Positions 6,482 to 16,258 of a DNA stretch of 64,000 bases are shown piece after piece. Source of the DNA: CAIVAT01 sp037133475 (GTDB lineage Bacteria > Bacteroidota > Bacteroidia > Bacteroidales > FEN-979). Position 1 is the stretch's first letter. Each line of letters starts with the position of its first letter. The notes under the pieces are model-generated. The model saw nothing but the letters and a program-made list of their open reading frames with translations, was not told where the DNA came from and searched no databases. The stretch is taken from NCBI GenBank assembly GCA_037133475.1, contig JBAXOB010000006.1, positions 1 through 64,000 on the forward strand, given 5' to 3'. The position numbers were made by a program, and so were the translations under genes.

Positions 6482-9160
6482 CTACTTTTTTTCAAGCAAT
6501 TTTTTAATCTCATTCAATTTCATCAGCGCTTCCACCGGTGTGAGGGTGTTGATCTCGGTATTGAGGATGTCTTCCTTGATCTGCTGCAGCAGCGGATCAT
6601 CAAGCTGGATAAAGCTTAGCTGCATGCCCGAAGCCAGGTCGGCAAGCCGCGACCCCGCGGATGTTTTCCTGCCTGCAAGCTGCTTCCCGGTCTTGCCGGC
6701 CCCGCTGCCGGGCATCTGTTTCCCCAGTCCCTCGGCATTATGGCTCTCCTCCAGCTGGTGCAGCATTTCGTCGGCCCTTTGCAGCACAGTGGCCGGCATC
6801 CCTGCCATCTTGGCCACATGGATGCCGAAGCTGTGCTCGCTGCCGCCCGGGTGGAGCTTCCGCAGGAAAATAACCTTGTTCTGGATCTCCTTCACGGCAA
6901 CATGCCAGTTTTTGATGCGGGGCATCAGTCCGGCCATCTCGTTCAATTCATGATAATGGGTTGCAAAAAGCACCTTGGGTTTGAACAGCGGGTGCTGGTG
7001 CAGGAATTCGGCAATGGCCCAGGCTATGCTGATACCATCGTAGGTGGAGGTGCCGCGGCCGATCTCGTCGAGCAGGATCAGGCTGCGGTTTGAAATATTA
7101 TTGAGAATGCTGGCGGTTTCGTTCATCTCCACCATAAAGGTCGACTCGCCGGAGGAGATATTGTCGGAGGCGCCCACCCGCGTAAAGACCTTGTCGGTGA
7201 TCCCCAGCACGGCGCTGTCGGCCGGCACGAAACTCCCCATCTGGGCCATCAGCACGATCAGCGCGGTTTGCCTGAGCAGGGCCGACTTACCCGACATATT
7301 GGGGCCGGTAAGGATGATCACCTGCTGCGACCGGTCGTCGAGAAATACATCGTTGGCGATATACTCCTCGCCGGGCTTCATCTGCCTTTCAATCACAGGG
7401 TGACGGCCGTTTTTGATATCCAGCACAAAGGAATCGTTCAGTTCAGGCCTGACATAATGATATTTAACCGCGCCGGCGGCAAATGAAACCAGGACATCCA
7501 GCCGCGCCACCAGGGAGGCGTTGAGCTGGATCGGCTGGATATAATCGGCCAGGAAAAGGATCAGGTCGTTATAGAGCTTCAATTCTATTTCGATCATCTT
7601 CTCCTCGGCTGTCAGGATCTTTTCTTCATAGACCTTCAGCTCCTCGGTGATATAACGTTCGGCGTTGACCAGGGTTTGCTTTCTCTGCCACTCCTGCGGA
7701 ACCTTGTCTTTATGTGAATTGGTAACCTCCAGGTAATAGCCGAAAACATTGGTATAGCCAATTTTCAGCGAGGTGATGCCGGTTCGTTCGATTTCACGCT
7801 GCTGGATCTGGACCAGGTAATCTTTGCCGGAATAGGCCATCTTCCTGAGTTCATCCAGTTCGGCATGAAGGCCTTCCCGGATGATATTCCCCTTAATGGC
7901 AAGTGCAGGGGGATCGGGGTTTATTTCCCGTTCGATCCGCTCGCGGACCAGGTTGCACACATTCAGCTGGTCGCCGATTTTCTGCAACCCCTCGTTCGAC
8001 GAGGCGGCGCACATCTCCTTGACGGCTTCAATGGCATCCAGCGATCGTTTCAGGTAGATCATCTCACGCGGGTTCACACGGGCGACGGCCACTTTTGAAA
8101 TCAACCGTTCCAGGTCGCCGATTTGCTGAAAGTGATGCCTGATTTTCCCTGTGGTATCGTCATTACGGGTAAAGAATTCAACGGCATCGAGCCGTTCCTC
8201 GATGGGCTGCCGGTTTTTCAGCGGCAGGATGATCCATCGCCGCAACTGGCGCGATCCCATCGGGGATACTGTCTGGTCAAGCACATCGAGCAGGGTACGG
8301 GCATTTTCATTCGCCGAATTGAGCAGTTCCAGGTTTCGGATGGTAAAACGGTCAAGCCAGAGGTAATGATCCTCTTCGATACGGCTCAGCTTGCAGATGT
8401 GTTTGACCTTGTCGTGCTGCGTTTCGGCCAGGTAATGGAGCGCGGCTCCCGCGGCAATCACCCCCATCTCGAGATTTTCAACGCCAAACCCCTTCAGGGA
8501 TGCCGTTCCGAAGTGTTTCAGCAAAAGGTCGTTTGTGAAATCAGGCGTGAAAACCCAGTCGTCGAAGGTCGAGATATAAAATTTACTCCCGAAAAGCTCC
8601 GTGAATTCCTGCCTTTTGTTTTTCTGGATGATGACCTCGCTTGGGCGGAAACTCTGGATCAGCTTGTCGATATAGTCAAAACTTCCCTGGGCCAGGTAAA
8701 ACTCCCCTGTGGAGACATCCAGGAAGGAGATCCCCGAAACCTTGGATTCCAGGTGAACGCCTGCAAGGAAATTATTTTCTTTCTGGTCCAGGATTTTATC
8801 ATGATACGAAACGCCGGGTGTTACCAGTTCGGTAACCCCTCGTTTGACGATGGTTTTCGTCAGCTTCGGGTCTTCCAGCTGATCGCAGATAGCCACTCTT
8901 AAGCCCGCCTTGACCAGTTTGGGCAGGTACAGGTCAAGCGAATGATGCGGAAACCCTGCCAGTTCCATGTAGGTGCCCGACCCGTTTGCCCTGCGGGTCA
9001 GCACGATGCCTAAAATATTGGAGGTGCGGATGGCGTCTTCTCCAAAAGTTTCATAAAAATCGCCGACCCGGAAAAGCAGCAGCGCATCAGGGTACCGCGC
9101 CTTGATGGCATTGTATTGCTTCATCAGCGGCGTATCGGCTGATTCTTTTGGTTTTGACAT
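6482..9160 (-). CDS. mutS: DNA mismatch repair protein MutS
   Basis: 892 residues, full length for MutS1. Domain I begins near residue 10 and has the mismatch-binding F35-Y36-E37 in GDFYETFGEDA. The connector, lever and clamp domains follow. The ATPase domain has Walker A GPNMSGKS at about residue 618 and the Walker B stretch LILLDEIGRGTSTYDG. The C-terminus ends with the usual LTPVEALMKLNEIKKLL segment. It recognises base mismatches and recruits MutL. It stands alone between tRNAs and a SpoU methyltransferase gene, as a single transcription unit with a -7 element at 9237. Confidence 0.97.
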   Translation of the reverse strand: MSKPKESADTPLMKQYNAIKARYPDALLLFRVGDFYETFGEDAIRTSNILGIVLTRRANGSGTYMELAGFPHHSLDLYLPKLVKAGLRVAICDQLEDPKLTKTIVKRGVTELVTPGVSYHDKILDQKENNFLAGVHLESKVSGISFLDVSTGEFYLAQGSFDYIDKLIQSFRPSEVIIQKNKRQEFTELFGSKFYISTFDDWVFTPDFTNDLLLKHFGTASLKGFGVENLEMGVIAAGAALHYLAETQHDKVKHICKLSRIEEDHYLWLDRFTIRNLELLNSANENARTLLDVLDQTVSPMGSRQLRRWIILPLKNRQPIEERLDAVEFFTRNDDTTGKIRHHFQQIGDLERLISKVAVARVNPREMIYLKRSLDAIEAVKEMCAASSNEGLQKIGDQLNVCNLVRERIEREINPDPPALAIKGNIIREGLHAELDELRKMAYSGKDYLVQIQQREIERTGITSLKIGYTNVFGYYLEVTNSHKDKVPQEWQRKQTLVNAERYITEELKVYEEKILTAEEKMIEIELKLYNDLILFLADYIQPIQLNASLVARLDVLVSFAAGAVKYHYVRPELNDSFVLDIKNGRHPVIERQMKPGEEYIANDVFLDDRSQQVIILTGPNMSGKSALLRQTALIVLMAQMGSFVPADSAVLGITDKVFTRVGASDNISSGESTFMVEMNETASILNNISNRSLILLDEIGRGTSTYDGISIAWAIAEFLHQHPLFKPKVLFATHYHELNEMAGLMPRIKNWHVAVKEIQNKVIFLRKLHPGGSEHSFGIHVAKMAGMPATVLQRADEMLHQLEESHNAEGLGKQMPGSGAGKTGKQLAGRKTSAGSRLADLASGMQLSFIQLDDPLLQQIKEDILNTEINTLTPVEALMKLNEIKKLLEKK

Positions 9161-9236
9161 AGGTTTAGGCTAATTTTGGTTTTCAGGATAACTGGTATTC
9201 TGCCAGCCATTTCAGACTGCCTGACAAAATATTTAT

Positions 9237-9244
9237 CAAAGGTA
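9237..9244 (-). promoter_or_regulatory. -7 element for mutS
   Basis: Minus strand TACCTTTG matches TAnnTTTG, about 77 bases upstream of the mutS ATG. Confidence 0.5.
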
Positions 9245-9321
9245 TGCAGGGATTCTAATCCACCCCTGTATTGTTGATAAAAAAGGAAAAAAGGAGCCTT
9301 TCAAGTCAAAACAGGATGGCC

Positions 9322-9352
9322 TTTGTAATTAGGATGATGAATAGTACTTTTG
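9322..9352 (+). promoter_or_regulatory. Promoter of the SpoU methyltransferase gene
   Basis: TTTG (9322-9325) and TACTTTTG (9345-9352) are separated by 19 bases, a good Bacteroidota -33/-7 pair. Its position excludes the upstream start at 9271 and supports the ATG at 9373. Confidence 0.65.
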
Positions 9353-9372
9353 CACCTGATTCATTTGTCATC

Positions 9373-9921
9373 ATGCGAAAACTTGCCATGCCGGAACTGA
9401 ACCGGCTTTCCGTCAGTGAATTCAAATTGGCCCAAAAGCTGCCGGTTTTGATCGTACTGGATAATATCCGCAGCCAGAATAATATCGGCAGTGTTTTCCG
9501 TACAGCCGACGCGTTCCGCATCGAGGCGGTTTACCTGTGCGGAATCACGGCGACGCCGCCTCACCGTGAAATACATAAAACCGCGCTGGGGGCTACCGAA
9601 TCGGTCGACTGGCAATATTTTCCGACAACGGTTGATGCAGCAAGGGAGCTGTTGAAAAAGGGTTACACCCTCCTGGCTGTTGAACAGGCGGAGGGCAGCA
9701 TTTCATTGCCTGACTTTATACCGGCGACAGGAGAGAAATTCGCCATCATTTTCGGAAACGAGGTGAACGGGGTTGACGACGAAGTTATGTCGCTTGTCTC
9801 CGGTTGCATTGAGATCCCCCAATTCGGCACAAAACATTCCATCAATGTCTCGGTAGCCGTGGGAATCGTCGCATGGGACCTTTATATCAAAATGAGGCCA
9901 TACGGGCTGCCGTCATCCTGA
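9373..9921 (+). CDS. SpoU/TrmH-family RNA 2'-O-methyltransferase
   Basis: 182 residues from ATG 9373. The SPOUT knot motifs are present: NIGSVFRTADAF near residue 35, IIFGNEVNGVDDEV near 130, and the cofactor-binding end SINVSVAVGIVAWDL near 155. These enzymes transfer a methyl group from S-adenosylmethionine to a ribose 2'-OH of tRNA or rRNA. The short form without an extra RNA-binding N-terminus resembles TrmL/TrmH-type proteins; the exact target cannot be read from the sequence. A start at 9271 is possible on paper but lies upstream of the promoter. Confidence 0.88.
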   Translation: MRKLAMPELNRLSVSEFKLAQKLPVLIVLDNIRSQNNIGSVFRTADAFRIEAVYLCGITATPPHREIHKTALGATESVDWQYFPTTVDAARELLKKGYTLLAVEQAEGSISLPDFIPATGEKFAIIFGNEVNGVDDEVMSLVSGCIEIPQFGTKHSINVSVAVGIVAWDLYIKMRPYGLPSS

Positions 9922-10141
9922 CACAAAAAAATCTCAAAATGATGCAACCCAAACAGGATTTGCCCGTAGAAGTAGACAAAGGGCATAAAAAAACCTTTTT
10001 ATTTCGGTTCAATTTTTTTAATTTTACACTCTGATTTCACGTCGATAAATCAAGACATTCATTATCAACAAATTATACTTATCAACGTGTGATTGTTTAT
10101 TTCGGAACAGATTATTTTGTGGATTTCCTTATTTTATATAC

Positions 10142-10149
10142 TATATTTG
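10142..10149 (+). promoter_or_regulatory. -7 element for the OmpA/TPR protein gene
   Basis: TATATTTG, exact consensus, 46 bases before the ATG at 10196; a TTTTG at 10115-10119 lies slightly farther than usual upstream. Confidence 0.6.
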
Positions 10150-10195
10150 CGTAATCAGTAAACAAAAGTCAATTTATAATTAAAATTTCAGAAGT

Positions 10196-12781
10196 ATGAA
10201 AAAAATTTCTCAAACCCTATCGACGGCATTAATCGTCCTGCTTATGATGATTGTGCCAATGATAACGATGGCCCAGGCTAAGGCCAAGACGACAGCACCT
10301 ACGACAAAAGAAGCTGTCAAAGCTGATACAACCAAGAAAGCCAAGTGTGAAAAAGCATCCTCACACAACTACTGGGGAGTTACTGTTTATGGTGCCTTAG
10401 ACCAGTTTAACGGCGACTTGTCAAAAAACATCCTGTTCAATGACAATTGGAAGTTTGGGGTAGGTGGAGCATTTACCAAACAGTTTACCAGGGTAATCGG
10501 CGCAAGATTCAGAGCCGGCTGGGTGCCATTAGCCGGTGCTGTTACAAACAAATTCCTTCCTGAAGATACGCCCAATCCTGATGGTCTGGTAACAGCGCAT
10601 TTCAGGTCATGGGTCATTGAAACGGGTTTGGAAGGCACCGTTAACTGGGTTAACTGGATCATGGGTTACAAACCTGAGAGATTCTTTTCATCATACCTGA
10701 TCGCCGGTATCGGGATCGACCATACACAGGGCGCAAAATACAACGCCGACAACATTCAGACCGGTTACCTCGGATATCCTTCCCATAAAGGATCATCCCA
10801 GATGGGTTACGGCAACAACAGCGGTATTGGCAGCTGGAATATGGAATTCAAGGCTGTCGGCGGTATCGGTTTTGATTTCAACCTTAGCAAACACTGGTCG
10901 ATCAACCCTGAACTTCTCTGGAGATGGAGAGACGGTGACGTGCTGGATATGACCAAAGGCGGTGCCAAAGCAGTTGTCAATGACATGTACAGCGGCCTCA
11001 ATATCGGGTTGACCTATAAGTTCTATACCGGCTGCAACCTGAAGGAAATGGCCAAGAACTACGAACAGGTAAAATATGAAACCACCCCGTCGGTACTTAC
11101 CGAAAAGGGCGATTCCATTGTTGTTACCGTTAAGGGAACTGTTCCTCCCAAATATTTCTGCCCGAACGCAGCCATGTATTTCCAGCCTGTGGTTACCTAC
11201 CAGGGTGGCAAATATGACCTGAAACCTGTTCAGCTTTATGGCGAAAAATTAAGCGGCGAAGGCACGATGATCAAGTACAAAGAGGGTGGTTCATTTACCT
11301 ACACGACCGTATTCCCTTACAAACCCGAGATGAATACCTCTACGCTTTCCGTTGCCCCGGTGATTTATGAATCAAAGGAAAAAATCCTTCCCAAACAGGA
11401 TGAGATCAAGACGAAAGCCAAGTTTATGGAATTACCCTCCCGCCAGCTTGCCGTTGGCGTGATCTATACACCTACCCGTATAAAGCATGATGAAATGACC
11501 CTGGTTGCAGATCACGGATACCAGAAAGAGGTATTCCAGTCAAAAACCGGTGTCATCTATTTCAAGAAAAACAAGTATGATCTTGACATGAAATTCGGTA
11601 TCAACAAAACCGATCCTGCTAAAAACGCGCTGACTGATCTTAACGGGTTTATCAAACAGGGATGGAAAATCAAAGACATCGCCATGAATGGCTATGCTTC
11701 CCCCGAAGGTGAAGAGACTTACAATGCCAACCTTTCTGAAAACCGCTCCAAGACCGGCAACAAATGGATGACCGACCAGTTCCAGGGCTGGGCCAAAGAT
11801 GCCAACAAGGATAACAAAGATAAAAAAGCCGTCAAAGCTGCTGTTGAAGCCGCCGGTAAAGATGTCAACATGACCCTCCAGCATCACGGACCGGATTGGA
11901 ACGGATTCCTCAAGGCTGTTCAGAGCAGTAACCTTAAGGACAAGGATAAGGTTCTCAACGTGATCAACTCCAACGTTGACGGTAACAAGAAAGAACAGGA
12001 AATCCGCAATATGATCCTGATCTATCCTGAAATCGAAAAAGATCTTTTACCCGCCTTACGCCGCAGTGAAATCACCGCTACCCTTTACGAACCCCGTATG
12101 ACCGATGCCGAATTGCTGCAGTTTGGTGTTTCAAATCCTGAAAAACTCAAAGCTGAAGAGTTCCTCTATGCCGCTACCCTCACCAAGGATAACAACGTAA
12201 AGGTCAGCATTCTTGAGAACGCTGTCAAGAAATTCCCTGAAAACTGGAAAATCAACAACAATTGCGCAGTTGCCGAAATCGAAAAGGGCAACCTTGCCAA
12301 AGCCGGCGAAATGCTTGCGAAAGCCCAGTCATTACAGCCAAACAATGGTATGATTGAAAACAACATCGGTGTTGTTGCTGCCAAACAGAACGATCTCAAG
12401 AAAGCTGAAGCTCAGTTTAAGAAAGCCGCTACATTGGGTGAAAATACAAACTATAACCAGGGTGTCCTCATGATCCCGAAAGGTGATTATCAGAAAGCGC
12501 TCACACTGCTTGGCAATGCAAAATGTACCCATAACCTGGGCCTTGCACAGCTTGCATCTGGGAATAACAGTGCTGCAGAAGCTACGCTGAAGTGCGCTCC
12601 CGAAAGCCCTGAAACATTCTACCTCATGGCCGTTACTGCTGCCCGCTTAAACAACAGCAAGAGCCTCTATGAAAACCTTATGAAAGCCTGTGTGAATGCC
12701 GACCTTAAAGCTCAGGCCAAAGGCGACCGCGAATTCAACAACTTTGCTAATACGCCTGACTTCCAGAATATCGTGAAGTAA
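10196..12781 (+). CDS. Outer-membrane protein with barrel, OmpA-like domain and TPR repeats
   Basis: 861 residues. Residues 1-27 are a signal peptide ending near MAQA. About 45-285 look like an outer-membrane beta-barrel (alternating Gly/aromatic strands). About 285-450 is strand-rich linker. About 455-530 resembles an OmpA peptidoglycan-binding domain, with GYASPEGEETYNANLSENRS. About 660-835 consists of TPR-like helices. The layout suggests an envelope anchor with a periplasmic interaction surface. Large proteins of this build are known in Bacteroidota, but the exact role is unclear. It is a single unit with its own promoter and terminator, and its codon use looks highly expressed. Confidence 0.8.
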   Translation: MKKISQTLSTALIVLLMMIVPMITMAQAKAKTTAPTTKEAVKADTTKKAKCEKASSHNYWGVTVYGALDQFNGDLSKNILFNDNWKFGVGGAFTKQFTRVIGARFRAGWVPLAGAVTNKFLPEDTPNPDGLVTAHFRSWVIETGLEGTVNWVNWIMGYKPERFFSSYLIAGIGIDHTQGAKYNADNIQTGYLGYPSHKGSSQMGYGNNSGIGSWNMEFKAVGGIGFDFNLSKHWSINPELLWRWRDGDVLDMTKGGAKAVVNDMYSGLNIGLTYKFYTGCNLKEMAKNYEQVKYETTPSVLTEKGDSIVVTVKGTVPPKYFCPNAAMYFQPVVTYQGGKYDLKPVQLYGEKLSGEGTMIKYKEGGSFTYTTVFPYKPEMNTSTLSVAPVIYESKEKILPKQDEIKTKAKFMELPSRQLAVGVIYTPTRIKHDEMTLVADHGYQKEVFQSKTGVIYFKKNKYDLDMKFGINKTDPAKNALTDLNGFIKQGWKIKDIAMNGYASPEGEETYNANLSENRSKTGNKWMTDQFQGWAKDANKDNKDKKAVKAAVEAAGKDVNMTLQHHGPDWNGFLKAVQSSNLKDKDKVLNVINSNVDGNKKEQEIRNMILIYPEIEKDLLPALRRSEITATLYEPRMTDAELLQFGVSNPEKLKAEEFLYAATLTKDNNVKVSILENAVKKFPENWKINNNCAVAEIEKGNLAKAGEMLAKAQSLQPNNGMIENNIGVVAAKQNDLKKAEAQFKKAATLGENTNYNQGVLMIPKGDYQKALTLLGNAKCTHNLGLAQLASGNNSAAEATLKCAPESPETFYLMAVTAARLNNSKSLYENLMKACVNADLKAQAKGDREFNNFANTPDFQNIVK

Positions 12782-12798
12782 TTTGTTTACTGATAGTA

Positions 12799-12836
12799 AG
12801 AAGCCGTTCCAGGTTACCGGAACGGCTTCTTTTTTT
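12799..12836 (+). terminator. Terminator of the OmpA/TPR gene
   Basis: AGAAGCCGTTCC pairs with GGAACGGCTTCT over an 8-base loop, followed by a T run. Confidence 0.9.
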
Positions 12837-12885
12837 GCGCGAAAGTGATTGAACTGGCCTGGATAAGCCCGGAAAGGTGGCTGTC

Positions 12886-13527
12886 TTAAATTGCGGAGTT
12901 GTTCCGGATACGGTGAATCCCCAAAGGGTATTCTTTCATGACCAATGATTTGATCCAGCGGTAATCATCTTCCCGTTCAACAAAATCCAGCCCGTTGGTA
13001 TCAATCAGCAGCACCCGCAGATCATTTTGCTGGCGGAGAAATTCCAGATAGCCTGTCTGGATTTTGTCGAGGTAATCAAACTGGATGTTCTGTTCGTAAG
13101 GTCTGCCGCGTTTCTCGATGTTTTTTTTCAGGTTCTCGATGTTGAGATACAGATAAACGATCAGGTCGGGCTTGGGAACCACAGAACTGACGATGGCAAA
13201 CAACTTGCTGTACAGCCCGAATTCAAGCGGTTCAAGGTTTTTGCTGGCAAATATCAGGGACTTGAAGATGAAATAATCAGCCACCGTGCAATTCCGGAAG
13301 ATATCGGCGGTGCTGAATTGTGTTTTCAACTGCTGATACCGGTCGGCAAGAAACGACAGCTCCAGGGGGAATGCATACCGGGCCTGATCCTCATAAAACT
13401 TCGGCAGAAATGAATTCTCCTCAAATTGTTCCAGGATGAGCCGTGCATTACACTCTTCTGAAAACCTGGTCGCGAAAGATGTCTTCCCCGCCCCGATATT
13501 ACCCTCTATTACAATATAATTATACAA
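12886..13527 (-). CDS. Deoxynucleoside kinase
   Basis: 213 residues. P-loop GNIGAGKT at residues 9-16 (Lys15), a DRYQQLK segment near 62-68 that fits the DRS-like motif, and a lid segment with arginines (KRGRPYEQ) near 138. The family phosphorylates deoxyadenosine, deoxyguanosine or other deoxynucleosides for salvage. No ATG is available: the frame starts with TTG at 13525-13527 just before the P-loop strand, and a stop lies five codons upstream. It follows folK in the same direction, with an 8-base tandem repeat in the spacer. Confidence 0.88.
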   Translation of the reverse strand: MYNYIVIEGNIGAGKTSFATRFSEECNARLILEQFEENSFLPKFYEDQARYAFPLELSFLADRYQQLKTQFSTADIFRNCTVADYFIFKSLIFASKNLEPLEFGLYSKLFAIVSSVVPKPDLIVYLYLNIENLKKNIEKRGRPYEQNIQFDYLDKIQTGYLEFLRQQNDLRVLLIDTNGLDFVEREDDYRWIKSLVMKEYPLGIHRIRNNSAI

Positions 13528-13565
13528 ACCTTGTTTTTTTTATTCCTGTATTAACTACACTGCCT

Positions 13566-13664
13566 GCATTATCCGCATTATCCGCATTGCCTGCATTCCC
13601 GCATTCCTGCATTCCCGCATTCCTGCATTCCTGCATTCCTGCATTCCCGCATTCCTGCATTCAA
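13566..13664. repeat. Tandem repeat of 8-9 bases between folK and the kinase gene
   Basis: GCATT recurs 12 times: first at 9-base spacing (13566, 13575, 13584, 13593), then exactly every 8 bases to 13657, with the unit GCATTCCC or GCATTCCT. The array ends at the folK stop codon and lies in the transcribed spacer before the kinase start. There are no spacers, so it is not a CRISPR array. Copy number may vary by slippage. Confidence 0.9.
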
Positions 13665-14180
13665 TCATTCCTTCATTTGTTCCCAGGTTTCCACCACCGA
13701 TTTATCAGTGCATTCCTGTAAAAGTGAGGAGATGGTTCTCTTCAGCAACGGGTGTGTGAACCCGGGCGCAATCTCATTCAGCGGCACCAGGGTAAACCTG
13801 CGTTCATGCAGCCGTGGGTGCGGGATCATCAGGTTGTCGGTAAAGATGAGCCGCTGCCCGTAAAAGAGAATGTCGAGATCGATGGTTCGCCCTGAGTATG
13901 TATCAGAACATCCGCAGCTGTCGAACGGCCTGATCCTTCCCAGCTGTGCCTCAATGGCAAGCAGTAGTTCCAGGAGCGCGGAGGGGGATATTTCAGTTTC
14001 TATTTCAACAACCTGGTTGAGGAAGGGAACAGGATCCTCAAATCCCCAGGGTTGCGTTTCATAAACAGCCGATGCCTTTACGATCGAACCGGCCTTAACA
14101 GAAATCATCTCCCTGGACTTTAGCAGAAAATCTCCCCGCTCGCCCCGGTTACTGCCCAGTAAAATAAAAATCTCCTTCAT
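13665..14180 (-). CDS. folK: 2-amino-4-hydroxy-6-hydroxymethyldihydropteridine pyrophosphokinase
   Basis: 171 residues, typical HPPK length. It begins IFILLGSNRGERGDFL, the pterin-binding start, and has the signature RTIDLDILFYG near residue 96 with the two Mg-binding Asp, then HPRLHERRFTLVPL. It transfers pyrophosphate from ATP to hydroxymethyldihydropterin in folate synthesis. Cys-Gly-Cys near residue 88 is a small insertion. Its stop abuts the tandem repeat, and the deoxynucleoside kinase gene follows 137 bases later, a pairing often seen in Bacteroidota. Confidence 0.95.
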   Translation of the reverse strand: MKEIFILLGSNRGERGDFLLKSREMISVKAGSIVKASAVYETQPWGFEDPVPFLNQVVEIETEISPSALLELLLAIEAQLGRIRPFDSCGCSDTYSGRTIDLDILFYGQRLIFTDNLMIPHPRLHERRFTLVPLNEIAPGFTHPLLKRTISSLLQECTDKSVVETWEQMKE

Positions 14181-14408
14181 GGATCTGCTGTTATAAGTTG
14201 AAAACCTACCCGCTCAAGCGTCGTAATTCCTGATCAGGCAGGGCATTCGGAAAGCAACGTCTCACTGCAAATCAGACCGCAATGATACGCCAATTTGGAA
14301 AAATTTCAGTTTATTTGAAGGAGTTGTTATTCACAATCCGCATTTATTTCAGAACAATCCCGGAAAACAAAGTCTTGTAACCCCGCGCCAAATTGCGCGT
14401 ATATTCAT

Positions 14409-14416
14409 TATATTTG
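14409..14416 (+). promoter_or_regulatory. -7 element for sppA
   Basis: TATATTTG, exact consensus, 24 bases before ATG 14441. It excludes the upstream TTG start at 14393. Confidence 0.6.
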
Positions 14417-14440
14417 TGTCACATCCAAAAAACGCGCAGA

Positions 14441-16201
14441 ATGAGACAGTTTTTCAAATTTATGTTCGCCAGTATGCTGGGGACATTTATCTTAATTATC
14501 CTTGTAACCCTGGTCAGTATTGGGATCCTTGCCGCCATTGTCGCAACAGCCTCAAGCGATGATACGGTAATTTCAAAAAACACGGTTTTACGGGTTACCT
14601 TTTCAAAATCGATTGTTGACCGCAGTTCCAAAACCAAGGTAGTGATGGGATATGCAGGGCCGGATAATTCAACAGGGCTAAACGATTTGCTGGATAACCT
14701 TAAAAAAGCCAAAAAAGATGATAACATCTCCGGGATTTACCTGGACCTCAGCGATATTCCTGCCGGGATATCCACTGTGGAGGAGATCCGCGAAGCGCTC
14801 CTTGATTTCAAGACCTCCGGGAAGTTTATCTGGGCTTACAGCGAAGTTTATTCACAGAAATCCTACTATCTTGCCACTGTCGCCGACAGGATCTTCCTGA
14901 ATCCGCAGGGAGTGGTTGATTTCAAGGGACTGGCCACCCAGATGACCTTCCTTAAGGGGATGCTTGAAAAGCTTGATATCAAGATGCAGATCATCCGCCA
15001 CGGGAAATTCAAGGCAGCCACGGAACCCCTGTTCCTCGATAAAATGAGCCCTGAAAACCGTAAGCAAACGACCAAACTCATCGATGATATCTGGAACAAA
15101 ATGGTTACCGGCATTTCGGAAACCCGTAAAATCAGCAAACCTGATCTCAACAGGATTGCCGACAGTCTGAAAATTCAGACGGCGGCCGACGCCCTGAAAT
15201 ACAAATTTGTTGACCAACTCATTTACAAGGATGAACTGATAAGCGAAATGAAGAAGAAGCTGAAGATCGGGGAGGGCAAGTCAATCCAGTATGTAACCAT
15301 GGAAAGTTACACCAATGTCGCAGAAAAGAAAAAATCGGGGCAGGCGGGCGATAAAATAGCCATCATCTATGCCAGCGGGTCAATCGGAGGCGGCGAAGGG
15401 GATGACCAGAGCATCGGTTCCGAGAGGATCTCCAGGGCCATCCGCAAGGCGCGTGAGGATGAAAAAATCAAGGCCATTGTGTTCCGTATCAATTCAGGCG
15501 GGGGCAGCGCCCTGTCGAGCGACATCATCTGGCGCGAAATCGACCTTGCCCGCAAGACAAAACCGGTGGTGGCCTCCTTCGGTGATGTTGCCGCCAGCGG
15601 AGGATACTATATTGCCTGCGCTGCCACGAAAATCGTGGCGGATCCCACTACCATCACCGGTTCAATCGGTGTTTTTGGCATGGTCCCGAATTTTGAAGGA
15701 CTGTTCACGAAAAAGCTCGGGATTACTTTCGACTGGGCCATGACCAACAAGAACGGCGATTACATCCCGGTCATGAAACCCCTTTCACCCTACCAGACCA
15801 TGCTGATCCAGCGTGACGTAGACAACATTTACGATGTTTTTACGGGCAAAGTGGCCGAAGGGCGTAAGCTGACCAAGGCACAGGTCGACAGCATCGGCCA
15901 GGGCCGTGTATGGAGTGGCACTGATGCCAAAGCTATCGGGTTGATTGATGAATTCGGAGGCCTGACCAAATCGCTACAGATTGCTGCAGATCTGGCGAAA
16001 ATTAAAAACTACCGCATTATCTCCCTGCCGGAACAAAAGGAGTGGTATGAAAAGCTTATTGAACAGATTACCGGCAACGAGCCGTCGGCGAGGCTGAAAG
16101 CCGCGCTGGGCGAAGATTATAAATATTACATGTACCTGAAGGAAATTCGCGAAATGAAAGGCGTACAGACCAGGATGCTGTTCGATTATGATATAAACTA
16201 G
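14441..16201 (+). CDS. sppA: Signal peptide peptidase SppA, long (67K) type
   Basis: 586 residues from ATG 14441. An N-terminal membrane anchor spans about 10-35. Two tandem ClpP-like protease domains follow; the catalytic pair is Lys191 (GKFKAATEPL) from the first and Ser386 (DVAASGGYYIA) from the second, as in the E. coli long form. It acts in the inner membrane and degrades leftover signal peptides. It is a single unit with a promoter at 14409 and a terminator at 16259, and it converges on the dihydroorotate-dehydrogenase-like gene. Confidence 0.95.
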   Translation: MRQFFKFMFASMLGTFILIILVTLVSIGILAAIVATASSDDTVISKNTVLRVTFSKSIVDRSSKTKVVMGYAGPDNSTGLNDLLDNLKKAKKDDNISGIYLDLSDIPAGISTVEEIREALLDFKTSGKFIWAYSEVYSQKSYYLATVADRIFLNPQGVVDFKGLATQMTFLKGMLEKLDIKMQIIRHGKFKAATEPLFLDKMSPENRKQTTKLIDDIWNKMVTGISETRKISKPDLNRIADSLKIQTAADALKYKFVDQLIYKDELISEMKKKLKIGEGKSIQYVTMESYTNVAEKKKSGQAGDKIAIIYASGSIGGGEGDDQSIGSERISRAIRKAREDEKIKAIVFRINSGGGSALSSDIIWREIDLARKTKPVVASFGDVAASGGYYIACAATKIVADPTTITGSIGVFGMVPNFEGLFTKKLGITFDWAMTNKNGDYIPVMKPLSPYQTMLIQRDVDNIYDVFTGKVAEGRKLTKAQVDSIGQGRVWSGTDAKAIGLIDEFGGLTKSLQIAADLAKIKNYRIISLPEQKEWYEKLIEQITGNEPSARLKAALGEDYKYYMYLKEIREMKGVQTRMLFDYDIN

Positions 16202-16258
16202 GCGATTTTTCGGCGATTTATTATTGCCCGTTGATCGGCCGGGAGCGGAAGAAAAAAA

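Noticed and set aside
13566..13664. CRISPR array
   Set aside because: Units are 8-9 bases with no spacers and no cas genes nearby.
13443..13721. Plus-strand open frame with a repeated Cys-Ile-Pro-Ala-Phe-Leu-His pattern
   Set aside because: The pattern is only the 8-base tandem repeat read in three phases; the frame also crosses the ends of two real minus-strand genes.
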